Positions 33,826 to 45,231 of a stretch of 64,000 nucleotides of DNA are shown here, in pieces. The DNA is from Sweltsa coloradensis (lineage: Eukaryota > Arthropoda > Insecta > Plecoptera > Chloroperlidae), in contig JAMZAV010001298.1 of the NCBI GenBank assembly GCA_024449915.1, positions 62,001 to 126,000 of the forward strand. Direction: 5' to 3'. The first letter of the stretch is position 1, and every line of letters begins with the position of its first letter. The notes under the pieces are model-generated. The model did not search any database, was not told the origin of the DNA, and saw only the letters and a list, made by a program, of their open reading frames with translations. The position numbers and the translations under genes are program-made.

Positions 33826-34653
33826 ATTCTTTCTAATTACATTTATTAAGTTGACCTTTTTCGTAAATCAGTTTGTAAAATGATAAAAAAAATCCATATA
33901 TTTACCAACAACGCATAAATTTTAAAGTCTAAGTTAAGTTAAAATTCTACCTCTACTCTAAGGTATTAACTATATAATCCCCCCCGGGGCCCTCCCGGCG
34001 GCCCGTCCGATAAAATAAAATATCACAAAAGCACAAAAAGAAAAAGGCCGGTCGTCTGTGAGTTGTCAACGTTGTAGCGAGCATGCCCTTGTTTATCCTT
34101 GGAGAGGCAAGAGAAAACGGTACTAAACAATATTACAATAATAACCTTATTATTCTGTGAGAATTCAAAAAAGTAATAACCTAAAAACTTCTGTTCAAGT
34201 GTACCGGCCTCCCTCATATTTCTGAGTAGGGGCTGCAGCCCTAACGATCCTGTCACATTCTATTCCCCTGATACTTGCCTTCTAAATCACGTGTCTTATT
34301 CCCAGCTGGGGAATCCTCCGCGAACTTCTTACAAGAAACTCACGCGGACGTGATGATATCAACAGTTTGGTCACGACCTTCAAATGACATTAGTGATCTG
34401 CGGGACGAAAGGGCTCATTAGTGAAGGGGATGTGGTCGCGGAACTCAATCGAATAGTCGCAGGAAGTGTAAATTGATCAGAATGAGGGCGATATAGAATC
34501 GGGCAGACAAAGACCAACTTATAAAGCTTAGATTAGTTGGAATACTTCCCCACACTTTACACAAACTCAAGTCCAAACACATTCCGGAATTGGAGATAGG
34601 GTTAGGGCTGAGTGTCGCCCGTTTAACGGGCAAAACACAATCACGCCACGGTA
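33826..34653. other. Noncoding, nothing recognised
   Basis: Includes a short GC-rich palindromic run near 33980-34010 ('cccccggggccctcccggcg'). No gene. Confidence 0.4.
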
Positions 34654-34962
34654 CATATTGTTTGTTTGTGGTCATTTATCAATTGTTACACATGTTTAAG
34701 ATGTCTTTTCTTACAGAATTTTCTGCTCTTTCTTGTGAACAATGTATGTATTGTAAACAACATTAAATTTTCTTTTAAAAGTGCAAAATTTTTGTTCTTT
34801 ATTAAACAAATTGCGTCTTTAAAGTTTTCTCTTTTAAAAGAAATATATTATATGTTGTTCGCCACAAATACATTGCTCACGAGAAAAAGCGGAAAATTCT
34901 CAAGGAAATGACAAATCTTAATCATAAATAACAATTTGATAAATGACCACAAACAAATTATG
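34654..34962. mobile_element. Possible Tc1/mariner-type MITE, 309 bp
   Basis: Inverted arms of about 35 bp, CATATTGTTTGTTTGTGGTC... and its near complement ending GACCACAAACAAATTATG, are flanked by TA (34652-34653 and 34963-34964). The arms match with a few indels. A TA duplication is weak evidence alone, so the superfamily is tentative. Confidence 0.55.
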
Positions 34963-36009
34963 TACAGAGTGTTGGCCTTGACTGTCTATGTGTAGTACAT
35001 GTCACATGATTCACCGCATATTTGGAAAATTGTAACATAGAAATATGTTATTTGTGTAAAAAGTATTAAAATTTTAAATTGAATATTATTATTATTATAA
35101 CCTTAGATGCCTGTATGTAGATGCTTCGACTCGGAATTATTCTGAACTGAATCGAATAGTCGTATTATATAATTTATCATGATGAGCATTTCAATATTGT
35201 AAAGGTTTGCCGTAGACTCAGGAAAAACATAAGTTTTTGTAGTAGTTGAAAGTAATAACATTAAAAATGTCTAACTAATATATGACCTAATTCTGAAGAA
35301 AGCGTTCGTCAATTACCTAATGATCTATCGGTATTATACCGTTATCATGTTGAGTTCAATATCGTTAAAGTTTGCCGTGCGCACCATGAAAGTTGTCCGT
35401 ACTTGAACGTACTCCAGTGAATGAGGCCACTACACATCTACCGGGGAATCCCATGATAATTGGAGATTCTAACGTTGTATAACAGTCCGGTCCTGGGGGA
35501 TCTATTATAAGCGTGCCCCGTGGCTTAGAACAATGAACAGAGCCCGTGAAGCGGGACTCGCACAGATTTATTGTTCGCGTTGTGGTCATTTTTCTTTGAA
35601 AGTACTTCTCCGTGAAGTAATTATTTCCGTACTGGCCGGATTGAAATCGCCGATGCTAAAATAGGAATAACATAGCATTGCCAAAATAACGGAAAATTAT
35701 ACGTTTTGTTATGGTGATAATTATTTAAATTTCGCCGTATATAGAGCGACGGAAATAAAGGCATATTTCAGGTGCTATGAGCAATTTTGCTTTGGATCGT
35801 ATAGGATAACGACGACAAAAACTACACAGTAGTTGATGTTTAGCAGTTATGAAAACAATATATTTGACAGACATTCTCGATATGTAACCTCGTAAAAAAG
35901 TTAAATGTTGCAAGGGAGAGAGTTTTTGTTTTGGTCACATGTCATCTCCAGTATTTGCATTATAACGGTTGTCTAAGGTTGTCAAAGAATGCCACACGGA
36001 TCACCACTT
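34963..36009. other. Noncoding, with a weak duplication at 35165-35385
   Basis: 'ttatcatgatgagcatttca' with 'gtaaaggtttgccgtagac' (35165-35218) recurs in altered form at 35341-35385, about 173 bp later. Nothing else is recognised. The reverse-strand frame at 35365-35589 has no domain. Confidence 0.45.
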
Positions 36010-36480
36010 AACTCGAGATTGTTGTCTGAGCTTCAGCAAACCAGTTTTTGACGCAGAACGCAGAGGTTAAGTCTGGATCACTTGGAAGCTATAACGTTTG
36101 TCTTATCGGGTTGTGGTTTGCACAAAAATGTTAATAAAATAATGTAAACATTGCGGTATTATAACAGTTTTTATTTTTTAATTGCTCACTTTTGTTACTA
36201 ATTGACCGTAAAAATGACCCCAAACAGGAAATTTTTAGCCATTTCGCAAACTTGCGTAGGGGAAAATATTGGACGTCTTAAATTGTGCTCTGATAGCGAC
36301 ATGCGCTCATTCCGTGTTAACATTGTCCCAAAAAACTAGTTCGTTTGGGGGTAAAAATTGAAGGTCGAAAATGTGGTCCAGACTGTGTGTAAAATTAGCT
36401 GAATTTGACGATCAAAGCGAGTTTTTAAATGGGCATTTAACGTTGTAAAAAACGTTGGCATGGGCTCATCAAACAGAACC
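36010..36480 (+). repeat. Unclassified interspersed repeat R3, copy 2
   Basis: Matches copy 1 from 'attgttgtctgagcttcag' through 'ctggatcacttggaagctat', 'cttatcgggttgtggtttgc', 'gcgacatgcgctcattccg', 'tggtccagactgtgtg' to 'gggctcatcaaacag'. It is clearly diverged, so it is an older copy. Confidence 0.75.
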
Positions 36481-37430
36481 TGACTTGGACGGTTCAGTTT
36501 GGGATGTGTTCTGTGACAACGAAATACAATTGAGGGTGAAGGTAAACTTTATTTTGCAACTATCCTCACCCGTAAGTTTATAAAAACATAGGGTGTGCTT
36601 CTATGTTTCAATTATAATCGTAGCTATAACATTTATTAAATATCCTTTTTGAAGTCTTAATAATTAAATTAGTGTATTTTAAACTTATTTTAGATTTTCA
36701 TTTGAGAGTTTTATCTTTAATGATTTGAATTGATGGCACAAATTTTCAAGAACAACATTCTGCATTTGTTTGAAATATTTGAAAATATTCTACATTTGCA
36801 TACAATTCATGTGGAAGTTGATATCGTACTACTTGGTTGATATGTTTTCTTCTCTTTTTTTCTAACTATATCGTTCTTTTTCTACGGTTATCTGGCGTAG
36901 TCAGGTCGATTTAAAGAACTTGGAGGCAGCAGAAAAATGTAATCGTAATTTCTTCGTTTAAGTTTTGTTAACTTATGTGATTTATTTACTTTCGTCAATG
37001 TACGGAAATATACTCTGTAAGCAATGTGATCATATAAATTAAATTTGTGATGTGATATATTTCTGCAATTTGTTACATTCGTAGGGGTTGTTAATTTGTA
37101 TTTGTTTTACATCGGTTTCTGTGCGTGTAAAACATCGCCTGTTCGAATAAATCAATAAATCTATCTAACTACTTCGGTCTCACGCGCGGTGAAGGTAACT
37201 ATTGTGTTGTGTAACCGACTGTACTGGCGTTATAGCTAACTACTAAAAATCGAGTGCTCTCTGCAAACAGCTGTCCTCATGTCGTTGCCTCTTTAGCACA
37301 GGAAGCCCCGGCATCTGTGAGACTCCAGTCAGTATGCTCAAGAAACTCACCAGCCGAACTAGATATTCAAGTCATTTCCGCTCTCCGCGCGAGCTCACGA
37401 AGACGATTTTAATTTTATAGCATCCCATTT
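36481..37430. other. Noncoding, nothing recognised
   Basis: AT-rich to about 37150, mixed after. No open frame of interest. Confidence 0.4.
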
Positions 37431-37690
37431 CCGGTCCTGCTCGACAGACTGGTCTTCCCCTCCGCCCCCCCTCATCCGCCACGCCATGCGGCCGGCTCCG
37501 GAACAATACCCAGGGAGGGGGGGGGGGGGGCTTCGATCCCGAGACAGAACCGGTCCTGCTCGACAGACTGGTCTTCCCCTCCACCCCGCCCCTCATCCGC
37601 CACGCCATGCGGCCGGCTCCGGAACAATACCCAGGGAGGGGGGGGGGGGCTTCGATCCCGAGACAGAACCGGGAGAGCTCGACCAGTCTT
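37431..37690. repeat. 119-bp GC-rich tandem duplication (two units)
   Basis: Units begin at 37431 and 37550 with CCGGTCCTGCTCGACAGACT and share 'catgcggccggctccggaac' and a G-run of 10-12. The sequence after the second unit, 'gctcgaccagtctt', resembles an inverted form of the unit start. High GC and G-runs contrast with the AT-rich surroundings. Frames open on both strands are by-products of the composition. Confidence 0.85.
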
Positions 37691-37857
37691 AATGGAAGTA
37701 AATGCCAGCGGATATATTTAAAGTGTTTGATAAATTTACATATTTTATGAATTGTTCGGTGAACCCTTCAACAAACAAACACAAAACATTCACAATCGAA
37801 AATCATATAGTTTGACCTAAAAATTACATACTGCAGAAAACGAGAAAACGAGAAGGC

Positions 37858-37990
37858 TCGTAGGTCTTGTGGTTAGCGTATCTGCTTCCAATGCAGAAGG
37901 TCCAGGGTTCGATTCCCGTTAAAGTCATAAGTTTTTAACTTCTGATTTGGACTGATATCCATCATTTCTTGTCGAAGGAGTTTGTAAACG
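37858..37990 (+). repeat. tRNA-derived SINE family A, copy 1 (diverged)
   Basis: Head: 'cttgtggttagcgtatctgc' (A-box-like), an anticodon-arm-like hairpin TCTGC-TTCCAAT-GCAGA, then 'ggtccagggttcgattcccg' (B box). Body: 'tttttaacttctgatttgga'. The acceptor stem does not pair, so this is not a functional tRNA. Confidence 0.6.
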
Positions 37991-38837
37991 GTGACTTTGG
38001 AGCCGTCCTAGCAACGAAGCACATAATAAATTTCAGAGTTGTTCTGAACCGGCCATGTTGATTTTGGCGTTGATCTGCGGGTGTTCGCACTGTCCATACC
38101 ACTGATTGCTATATTTCCTATTAAAAAAAAATATCGATCTTTGGTTGGTTATCGCTCACTCGTCGATTGCGTCGGGGCTTGCAGGGTTGGCTTGGTCGCT
38201 TTTATTTAAAGTCCCCCACTGAAAATCAGTTATATATCTGAGTGGGTAGACTAAATAATTTTTTTTTTTTTCTTTTTTGTATTACAGTAATGATTTTTCT
38301 TAATTTTCGAATATAAAATTTGTTTACATTCATATTTCGATTATTTGGTATTTGTTATTTCTTTTATAAAAGTATATGTTTTGGATTGAAATATAATAAA
38401 ACAGCACAATGTTTTGGAGGATAGTGAAAATTCGAATATATTGTGTGAGAACATTTAAAATTATTTTAAGAATCTAGCTCATATCAACATTTAGGCTAGA
38501 TATCGAATAAATCCTTATTCGTATAAAATGAGAAAGACACCTAAATCTACGGCATTTCAGACTCATTCCAGACTTTCTTTAATCCTCCCATGGTTATTCA
38601 AAGAGAAATCTCCCCCTTTCACTTTATCCTCCGTTTTATTCACAATCGTTCACCCTGTCGAACCCCTGGCTTTGAACCTTCAACGTGGTCAAAGGGTCAC
38701 TCTCATTTCTGTAGCCGCTTCACACACATTCTCTCAAGGGTGTCAAGGATCCGCATGAACTTCATTAATCACACGCGTTCAAACAGCATCTCTATCAGAT
38801 CACCTCACATGCTCGGACATGTCTCATAACCAGACAC
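37991..38837. other. Noncoding, nothing recognised
   Basis: AT-rich around 38260-38520. Overlapping 76- and 79-codon frames at 38528-38829 show no domain. Confidence 0.35.
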
Positions 38838-38905
38838 CGACCAGGGTTCGAACCCGGGTCTCCTACATTTCAGGTAGGCACCTTAATCAACAAGACTACC
38901 GAGAA
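38838..38905 (-). repeat. tRNA-like SINE A head, reverse strand
   Basis: On the reverse strand: 'tcttgttgattaaggtgcct', a perfect hairpin CCTAC-CTGAAAT-GTAGG, and 'gacccgggttcgaaccctgg' (B box). The acceptor stem is not formed. A stray piece of family body lies at 38917-38940 on the other side. Confidence 0.55.
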
Positions 38906-38961
38906 GGTATCTTTTTAACTTCTGAATTGTAGTTGCATTATAGATCTGGAAGTTAAAAAGT

Positions 38962-39115
38962 TACCGTCTCTGTGGTATAGTTGTTTAATGCGTCTTCCTA
39001 GAATGTGGGAGACTCGGGTTCGAACCCTGATCGGGATGGAATTTGTAATTTCTGAATGGATTTAAATATTAACAACGCTACTTCCGGGAGTGTTTGCCGA
39101 TCATCCAAATCTAGA
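38962..39115 (+). repeat. tRNA-derived SINE family A, copy 2 (head and body)
   Basis: Head 'ctctgtggtatagttgttta' and 'gggagactcgggttcgaacc', followed by the body 'ttgtaatttctgaatggatt', 'ctacttccgggagtgtttgc' and 'gatcatccaaatctagaaat'. The same body follows the heads at 55855-56152. Confidence 0.7.
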
Positions 39116-39536
39116 AATTGTAACCATTGTTTAGTATGAGCTTTGAGTGAGTGATATGAATCATTTGTGTAAAATGTGGATTTGGTCAAAGAATGTGATT
39201 TTAACCTAGCGTGACCAGAGAGAACAATGGGTACACGTCCCGCTTCCCAGGTGTGTAGTTGGATGAGTGGTAAGCCAGGGGGTGGGAGTTGGGGGGGAGC
39301 ATCCATTGTATTCATAATTGGTTATCATCGTTAAAAACACATTCTTCATCTGGATGTGCTTTGTGTTTAGTTGTTTTGTATCTGGTGAAGCTCTGTCACG
39401 TAAAATTAATTCATTGTTTTCATTGGTCACAACTATTCTATTCACTTTTTATGAACCGGTACTTAATAATTATTATTGTTTATTTATTTAGCAAATAAAG
39501 CAACTTTGGTTACATTGTTACACATTTTAAAACTAG
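39116..39536. other. Noncoding, nothing recognised
   Basis: A G-rich patch near 39278-39300. Overlapping short frames on both strands, no domain. Confidence 0.4.
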
Positions 39537-39802
39537 AGTTAGCGAGTCATGATTGTGTTGAGTTCCCGGAAACATTCGTATTTAAGTTGATTTATATATA
39601 AGGTACACATTTTAATGTTATGAGTTAAGTTGGTATAAGAGCGCGCCAATTGTAAGGCCATAATGCGCCACTATAGCCTATGATAGGCTAGGGAGGAAAG
39701 ACCCATGCTGGATCCTGCCTTAGGTAAGGGGAGGAAATCGAATGTTACCTGGTACTCAACACATGGCTCGCTCACTCGTCTAACAACGATGTTGGCGTTT
39801 TC
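39537..39802. mobile_element. Foldback element with Helentron-type 3' termini, copy C (left arm damaged)
   Basis: The right arm 'acacatggctcgctcactcg' through 'ttggcgttttc' and CTAG (39803-39806) is intact. The left end begins CTAG (39533-39536) but has lost its outer ~20 bp and resumes 'agttagcgagtcatg'. The middle, 'gttggtataagagcgcgcca' and 'gataggctagggaggaaag', matches copies A and B. Confidence 0.72.
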
Positions 39803-41310
39803 CTAGCAAATTACAACGTCGCATAATAAATGCGCATTCGGATCAGTTATCATAACATTATAATACTTTTAGAACACACACACAATAACAAAGCAAGGCT
39901 TATTAGTTCTGCCCTGTTTGTTTGTTATTCTGTATGAATTTCTAATTAACTCTAAAACATAATTGATGTTTGTGTTAGTAACGTACTGAACTGAGCAGAA
40001 ACAAATAACACATCGAGTTCCTGGAAACACTCGAAGCTCAAAGCTAATAACTGCTCTGTGATGCTGTATCCGAGCTTTATTAGTCCGTTTGAGCAATTTG
40101 TTTCAAAACGTGCCTTTATTACAGTTACAGCTCTAAAAACTTTACACATTTATGCTGCTTTTGTAATTATTTTCTCATAATGAACAGAAGATTATTACAT
40201 GTCCTGGATCAACTGTTAAATTAAAACGATTAACTATTACATCCACGTACTCCGTCTTAATTTTGGACATGTGTTATACTTTTAGTATTGATTTCTGGCT
40301 TGTTTGTCGAGAATTTATTCAAACTTCCATTGCAGATGGTCCACGATTTAATTACATTAGTTATTCGAACTCTGCACGTTTATGACCCTTCAGCAATGAT
40401 TTGAAACTGCTAATGGGATATGTGTTCAATTACTTTTATAAGCTTCGTGCTGTTTGATGTAAATAACACCCGTTTCGCCCACAGCAGACTCTGCAATTAA
40501 ATACCGCTGTATTCATAGATATCTTAACACCTAAAGTAGGCTAGATGCGCAGTCTCCAATACCTCCGCACAGGCGCGAGTGTACCAAATTGAAGCGTCAA
40601 TCCCACCCATTCAAGATGGCGGTTTGGCGTTTTAATTTATGCTTTTTTAATGCAATAAAGTACTTTACTGGATTGTTTGATATGGTTTTAGCTTGTGCAG
40701 CATGGTATTGAACAAACAGAAACAATGCAAAGTTATTGCATACGGGAATCAAGTTATCATTATGTGTTAAAGTCTGATATGCTCAGCGAATAATCTTTGC
40801 CGTTGAAGCGCCCTAAAACTACTACTGATATGCTCACCTGCCAAACTGGTGGCCATCTTTAAAAATATGTTTTCGATTAATCGCTCCCATCTAATTAACA
40901 TGCAAGCTCACCCATTCAAGATGGCTTCCAATTGTCCCGGAAGTGGACCGCTGACTGCTAGTCTAGCCAATTATATGGGATGTCTATGGCTGTATTTCAA
41001 TTCCACTGACTTCTAAATACCGTCGTGAACGTCGCATGCTAGTATAATGTCACCTTGAAGCAGACATGGGCATATAGCGATGTACCTAGGAGTATTACAC
41101 TGAGGTCGCTTCGCGAGTGAGTGAGTAAAAGTGAGCAGAACAAATGTGCGCATTCTCAGTACCATAAGAACCCAACCAAAAACAGTTACAGTTGGAGGCG
41201 ACTCCATAATACCCCTATAAGACTAAGAGACCTAACCCAATGGGCTTGTTGGTCGGCCATATTCGAAGTCCTCGATTGCATTGCGAGTGCACCGCCGTCT
41301 AAGTGTAGAT
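39803..41310. other. Noncoding, nothing recognised
   Basis: 'cccattcaagatggc' occurs at about 40608 and 40911, but no element could be bounded. Short overlapping frames have no domain. Confidence 0.4.
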
Positions 41311-41320
41311 GGTCCCATGC

Positions 41321-42092
41321 AATGACGTAATATAAGCTAAGCGCTAGACACACAGTGTGGCCGTGGGGAGCGTGGATGTTGGAGCCATCATGATCAGGGA
41401 AAAACCAACCGCCATCTAAATGTATCGTTCCTTTAAATTTAGCAGCCTTTGTGTAAACAAGCGGTGTAAAACCAAAACCACAAGATGGCGATTTCTCGGT
41501 ATTATTGAAGAAAAACAGTTTTTCTTCCGCAAATCTCTCAGTTACTCCAATTTCCGAGTAAAGCAATTCAAGTTGGTGGACTATCATACTATTGTTTATC
41601 TGCATTAGGCTTTTAGTAATCAAAACTAGTTATTTGTGCGGGATTTGTGTCTGAACAAGGTCGTGCAGGTCTAGGGTTGCCTAGAAGAGGCCTAGGGCTT
41701 GTCAAACGTGTTATGTTAGCATTAATTGAATGTAGTCCTATAGCCTAATGGAACTTTAGGCCTACACTGTTGTATTATAAATAATTTTCTACATCTGGGC
41801 CTAGGCCCGGGACGGTTTCTGATTTGTTTTATGAGAGTTATGACAACTTTTCTCGTTTTAAACATAGACGCAAAATTTAAAATGTCCGCCATCTGTTTAC
41901 ATATTTTCTTATCCCGCGTCGATCAAATAATCCACTGCATCTTAGTTCATTCAACTAGATGAAGTATCTATGTTGCAGTGAAATGATTTTTCCCTGATCA
42001 TGATGGCTTCTAACGTCCATGCTAGCGCTCGGTTGTAAGGATAGGAGACTGAGCGTCTAGCGCTTTGCTACGCAAAGCTTATGTACGTCATT
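41321..42092. mobile_element. Nonautonomous TIR element with a 10-bp duplication, probably Mutator-like
   Basis: A perfect 10-bp direct repeat GGTCCCATGC flanks the element at 41311-41320 and 42093-42102. The ends are AATGACGTA and TACGTCATT; inverted similarity continues inward for about 85-105 bp with gaps, including 'agcgctagac' and 'gccatcatgatcagggaaaa'. Duplications of 9-11 bp and long inverted ends fit Mutator-like elements. The 145-codon reverse frame at 41186-41623 crosses the element's left boundary and has no transposase motif. Confidence 0.75.
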
Positions 42093-42708
42093 GGTCCCAT
42101 GCTACAGGCAAATACCGTAATATAACACTACGTTTAATACAGGAAAGAGGGCTGTAAAACGGGAGACAACTAACAACAGCGATCCTGGCGGCATTGGAGT
42201 TACATTACCACGGCCATCTGGACGCCAAAACAATTAAAATACATTAAAGAAGGCGTTAAATCGGGAGACAAGTGACTGCTTTGCTCTAAACAAAACATAA
42301 ATATGTAATTATTATATTATTATCTTGACAGACATGTTTAAAGGTACTCGTATTATTACTAGCCTACGTATTTGTATTGATTGTTCTTGTGTATTTAATA
42401 TTTTTGTATTGGTTACTGAAGAACTAGATATCAAGACATGTTTTTAAATGTGAAAACAAAGTATTACTAATCTAGTTCCTGGCACACTTTAATTAGTAAT
42501 AGGCCTAACCCTAAAATGAATAAAGGATGATCATAATATTTGTTTTCACCATAAAGCTACACTTGCAATAAAGATGCAATATAATAAAGCATAAAATTAA
42601 AAGGAATGACAACCCCTCCCCATGCCTTACTATACGGCTTTAATGCTTGTAGTGGCAGTATACATGATATGCACACCAAGTTGTGGGTCTATCCACGCGA
42701 CCGTCTGA
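42093..42708. other. Noncoding, nothing recognised
   Basis: AT-rich, frequent stops. No repeat shared with other parts. Confidence 0.4.
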
Positions 42709-43098
42709 GTGTCCAGATGGGTTCGATCAGCATGCCTGAACCCGCGGAGTCAAATAGGCCCAGAGCTTTCCTCTAATGCTCATCGTACAAGGCAAAGAAA
42801 AGGACGTCGTCTGCCCTCGAGGAATTTTCCCCTTCTTATTGACTACCTCACCGACGACGACGACGACGACGACGACAATGACAAGATGGACGATGACGCA
42901 GGCGACAACGATCACGACGTGGGGCAACCCCAACAACCCCTCCCCGTGCCAGCCCCCGGCCTGGTTTCGTCACAACCCACCGGCCCCTACCCCGCCAACC
43001 TTCCCCTGTCTGTTTCTGAACAGCACAGGCCTACCCTCACCGTGTAGGCCTACCACCGCGTTTCCCCTTTCGCCCCAATCTTAAAAAAAAAAAAAAAA
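42709..43098 (+). other. Unassigned open frame with an Asp-rich tract, followed by a poly-A run
   Basis: A 112-codon forward frame (42709-43047) contains an acidic run 'DDDDDDDDNDKMDDD' made by (GAC)n near 42854-42877 and a Pro-rich C-terminal half. Another frame (42776-43084) is open over the same DNA, so openness is partly a property of the GAC and CCN repeats. An A-run of about 16 starts at 43083 without a clear AATAAA upstream. It might be a terminal exon, a retroposed fragment or simple-sequence DNA. I do not recognise a function. Confidence 0.25.
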
Positions 43099-43888
43099 TA
43101 ACCATAGGGCACTAATAATCTTAGTGTTGTGATTACTCCACTCAGGTGCAAGAAGTGGCAACTAAAATAGTCTGAGTTTAAGTGTTTTCGATAGTAATAT
43201 TATGTATTAGCCTACCCAGGGGCATCTTGCCCTTGTTTTGTCGTGTAACGTAATTGTCCAATTGGAAAATTACACTCAAACCCGATCCGGTAAAATAATC
43301 TATGCGCTAACTCCAGTATTTGAATTTCGCGCCCAATGTAACTCCAATGCCGCCAGGGGCGCTGATCCAAATTGTCTCCTCCCACAACAATGGAAACACA
43401 GCCATCTTTCCTGTATTAAACGTAGTGTTATATTACGGTATTTGCTACAGGTCCTACACTGACTTCATTTACGGCAAACAAGACAATGTGCGTTGCGATT
43501 ACGAACGACAAAAAGAAGGGTGTACTAATATATTATCAACTTCCCACAAAAACCAGTGGGAATGTCATAAGTGTTTAGTTATTTTGTTAAATCTCCCGCA
43601 AGATTAGGGACCTCCAATATGGTGGCCGGCCGGCTTCACTTCTCAACATCTGACAGGTATGCATACGCTATATCAGATCACTGACCGGAGCGTACTACAG
43701 TCATTTTCTCCCATAATGCTTTGAGCGCAATGGCGCTTGAGATTTGGGAAAAAATGTTTTCAAATATTTTCTATAAACGTTATCATGTAGCCTCGAAACA
43801 CGTCATGTGTGACGTCAGCATGGCACCAAGTGTCGCGCTTTATACAGGTGACCCCGTAGAAAATGCAAACTAGCCAGTTTTGTTTTTT
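43099..43888. other. Noncoding, nothing recognised
   Basis: Overlapping 74- and 95-codon frames near 43238-43607 have no domain. Contains 'ggtggccggccggcttc' near 43620. Confidence 0.35.
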
Positions 43889-44666
43889 TGGATGAGCGTA
43901 GCGAGCGTAGCGAGCGAAGCGAAGATTTCATTCTACTACACTGGAGAAAAAAATCCGGAATGTTTTTTTTTTTTTCTTTTTTTTTGTATTTTTGTCTGTT
44001 TGTCCGCACGATTCCGGCTAAACCGATACTCCGATTGAGATGAAATTTTATGGAGGCCTTCGAAATCTCTGAACTTAGAACTGCCACGTTTTTGAGCGCA
44101 ATCGGAAAATTATTTCTCATGAAAATCGCAATTTTACGATTTTTTTCGATTTTTTAAAAATTTCTTTGACTTATAACACCTACATGCTTTATCCGATTTT
44201 AATGATTTTTGCACAGAACCTTTATTTTATGAATTTAGATATTCTTGTGAAATTTGAGCGCAATTGAAAAAAATATTTATCATAAAAATTGAAATTTTAC
44301 GGGTTTTTTCTTTTTTTAAACAATTCTTTGACTTATAACACCTACATGCTTTATCCGATTGTAATGATTTTTTCGCAGAACCTTAATTTTATGATTTTAT
44401 ATATTAGTGTTAAATTTGAGCGCAATCGAGAAATTATTTCTTATAAAAATCGCAATTTTACGATTTTTTTTAACAATTACGATTAATAAATTAAAAAATT
44501 TAAGTTAATTTTTAATTTAATTTAATTTAATTTAATTTAATTTAAAAAGAATTCAACTTAGTAATGATTTTTCCACAGAACAACAGAAAATTCGCATAAC
44601 ACATGGCAGCTCAATGCACCAATTACGCTCATCCAACAACGCGGCGGGACTTAAGCGTTTTCCTAG
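43889..44666 (+). mobile_element. Helentron/DINE-1-like nonautonomous element, copy e (full length)
   Basis: The best full-length copy, 778 bp. It runs from T|TGGATGAGCGTAGCGAGCG to TACGCTCATCCAA, the stem-loop AACGC...GCGTT and CCTAG|T. The internal block starting 'gagcgcaatcg' is present at 44095, 44257 and 44416, a tandem period near 160 bp marked by 'cttataacacctacatgctt'. An AT-rich (TTTAA)n stretch precedes the 3' end. The frames at 43815-44120 and 44603-45022 arise from its ends. Confidence 0.85.
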
Positions 44667-45231
44667 TTTTATGTCGTACACAACGCCAACAGATCACCCC
44701 CGTTGTTTGTGATCACGGCCGTCCCAATACTTCTGACGCCCGACGATTTTGTTTTGTCAAGTTCTCCCCAGGGTGCGCTCTATGTTTCCAGCAGCGCTGT
44801 CTGTGTCGTCTCTGTGAACTAGCTGTTATGACGTTGCATCTGGCCTGCCTGCCGCGGTCCGATGAGCGAGGAGGGGAGTGGAGGGGAGGGAGGAAGTCCC
44901 CACCGCGCGTCTCGCGGCCGGGGATTCACCGGGTAAATCACATTACCTCTACTAAGTCAGATGTGGATATAAGATTCAGAGACGCCAAAGTAACACAACT
45001 TTTCAAACGAATAATTCTCTAGGCTTTGTTAGAGGAACAGTCCAATAAATTTGAGACACATTAGGAGAAAAAAACTTTTTTACTGGATGTAAGTAAAGTT
45101 TGGAAAAATATATTTTCTTGTTGATCTCAAAAAGAAAGGTGTAAAATGAAAAAGGACGAAGATTCCATTTGTCATTGGTAAAGTTTTCAGACTCCGAACA
45201 ACAATACACTCACTGGGGTGGTTATCAGCTA
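44667..45231. other. GC-rich unique segment between two facing Helentron-like copies
   Basis: 44690-44940 is CpG-rich ('tgcctgccgcggtccgatg', 'ccgcgcgtctcgcggccg') and ends near 'caccg|ggtaaatc', a possible splice donor. A 139-codon frame (44603-45022) runs through it but takes its first 22 codons from the transposon end. This could be a 5' exon or CpG island of a host gene, but I see no domain. Confidence 0.3.

Noticed and set aside
41186..41623. 145-codon reverse frame near the Mutator-like element
   Set aside because: It crosses the element's left boundary and target duplication, and shows no transposase or host domain.
44603..45022. 139-codon forward frame
   Set aside because: Its first 22 codons are the end of a transposon, and the same start recurs at 45295 on the other strand with an unrelated continuation.
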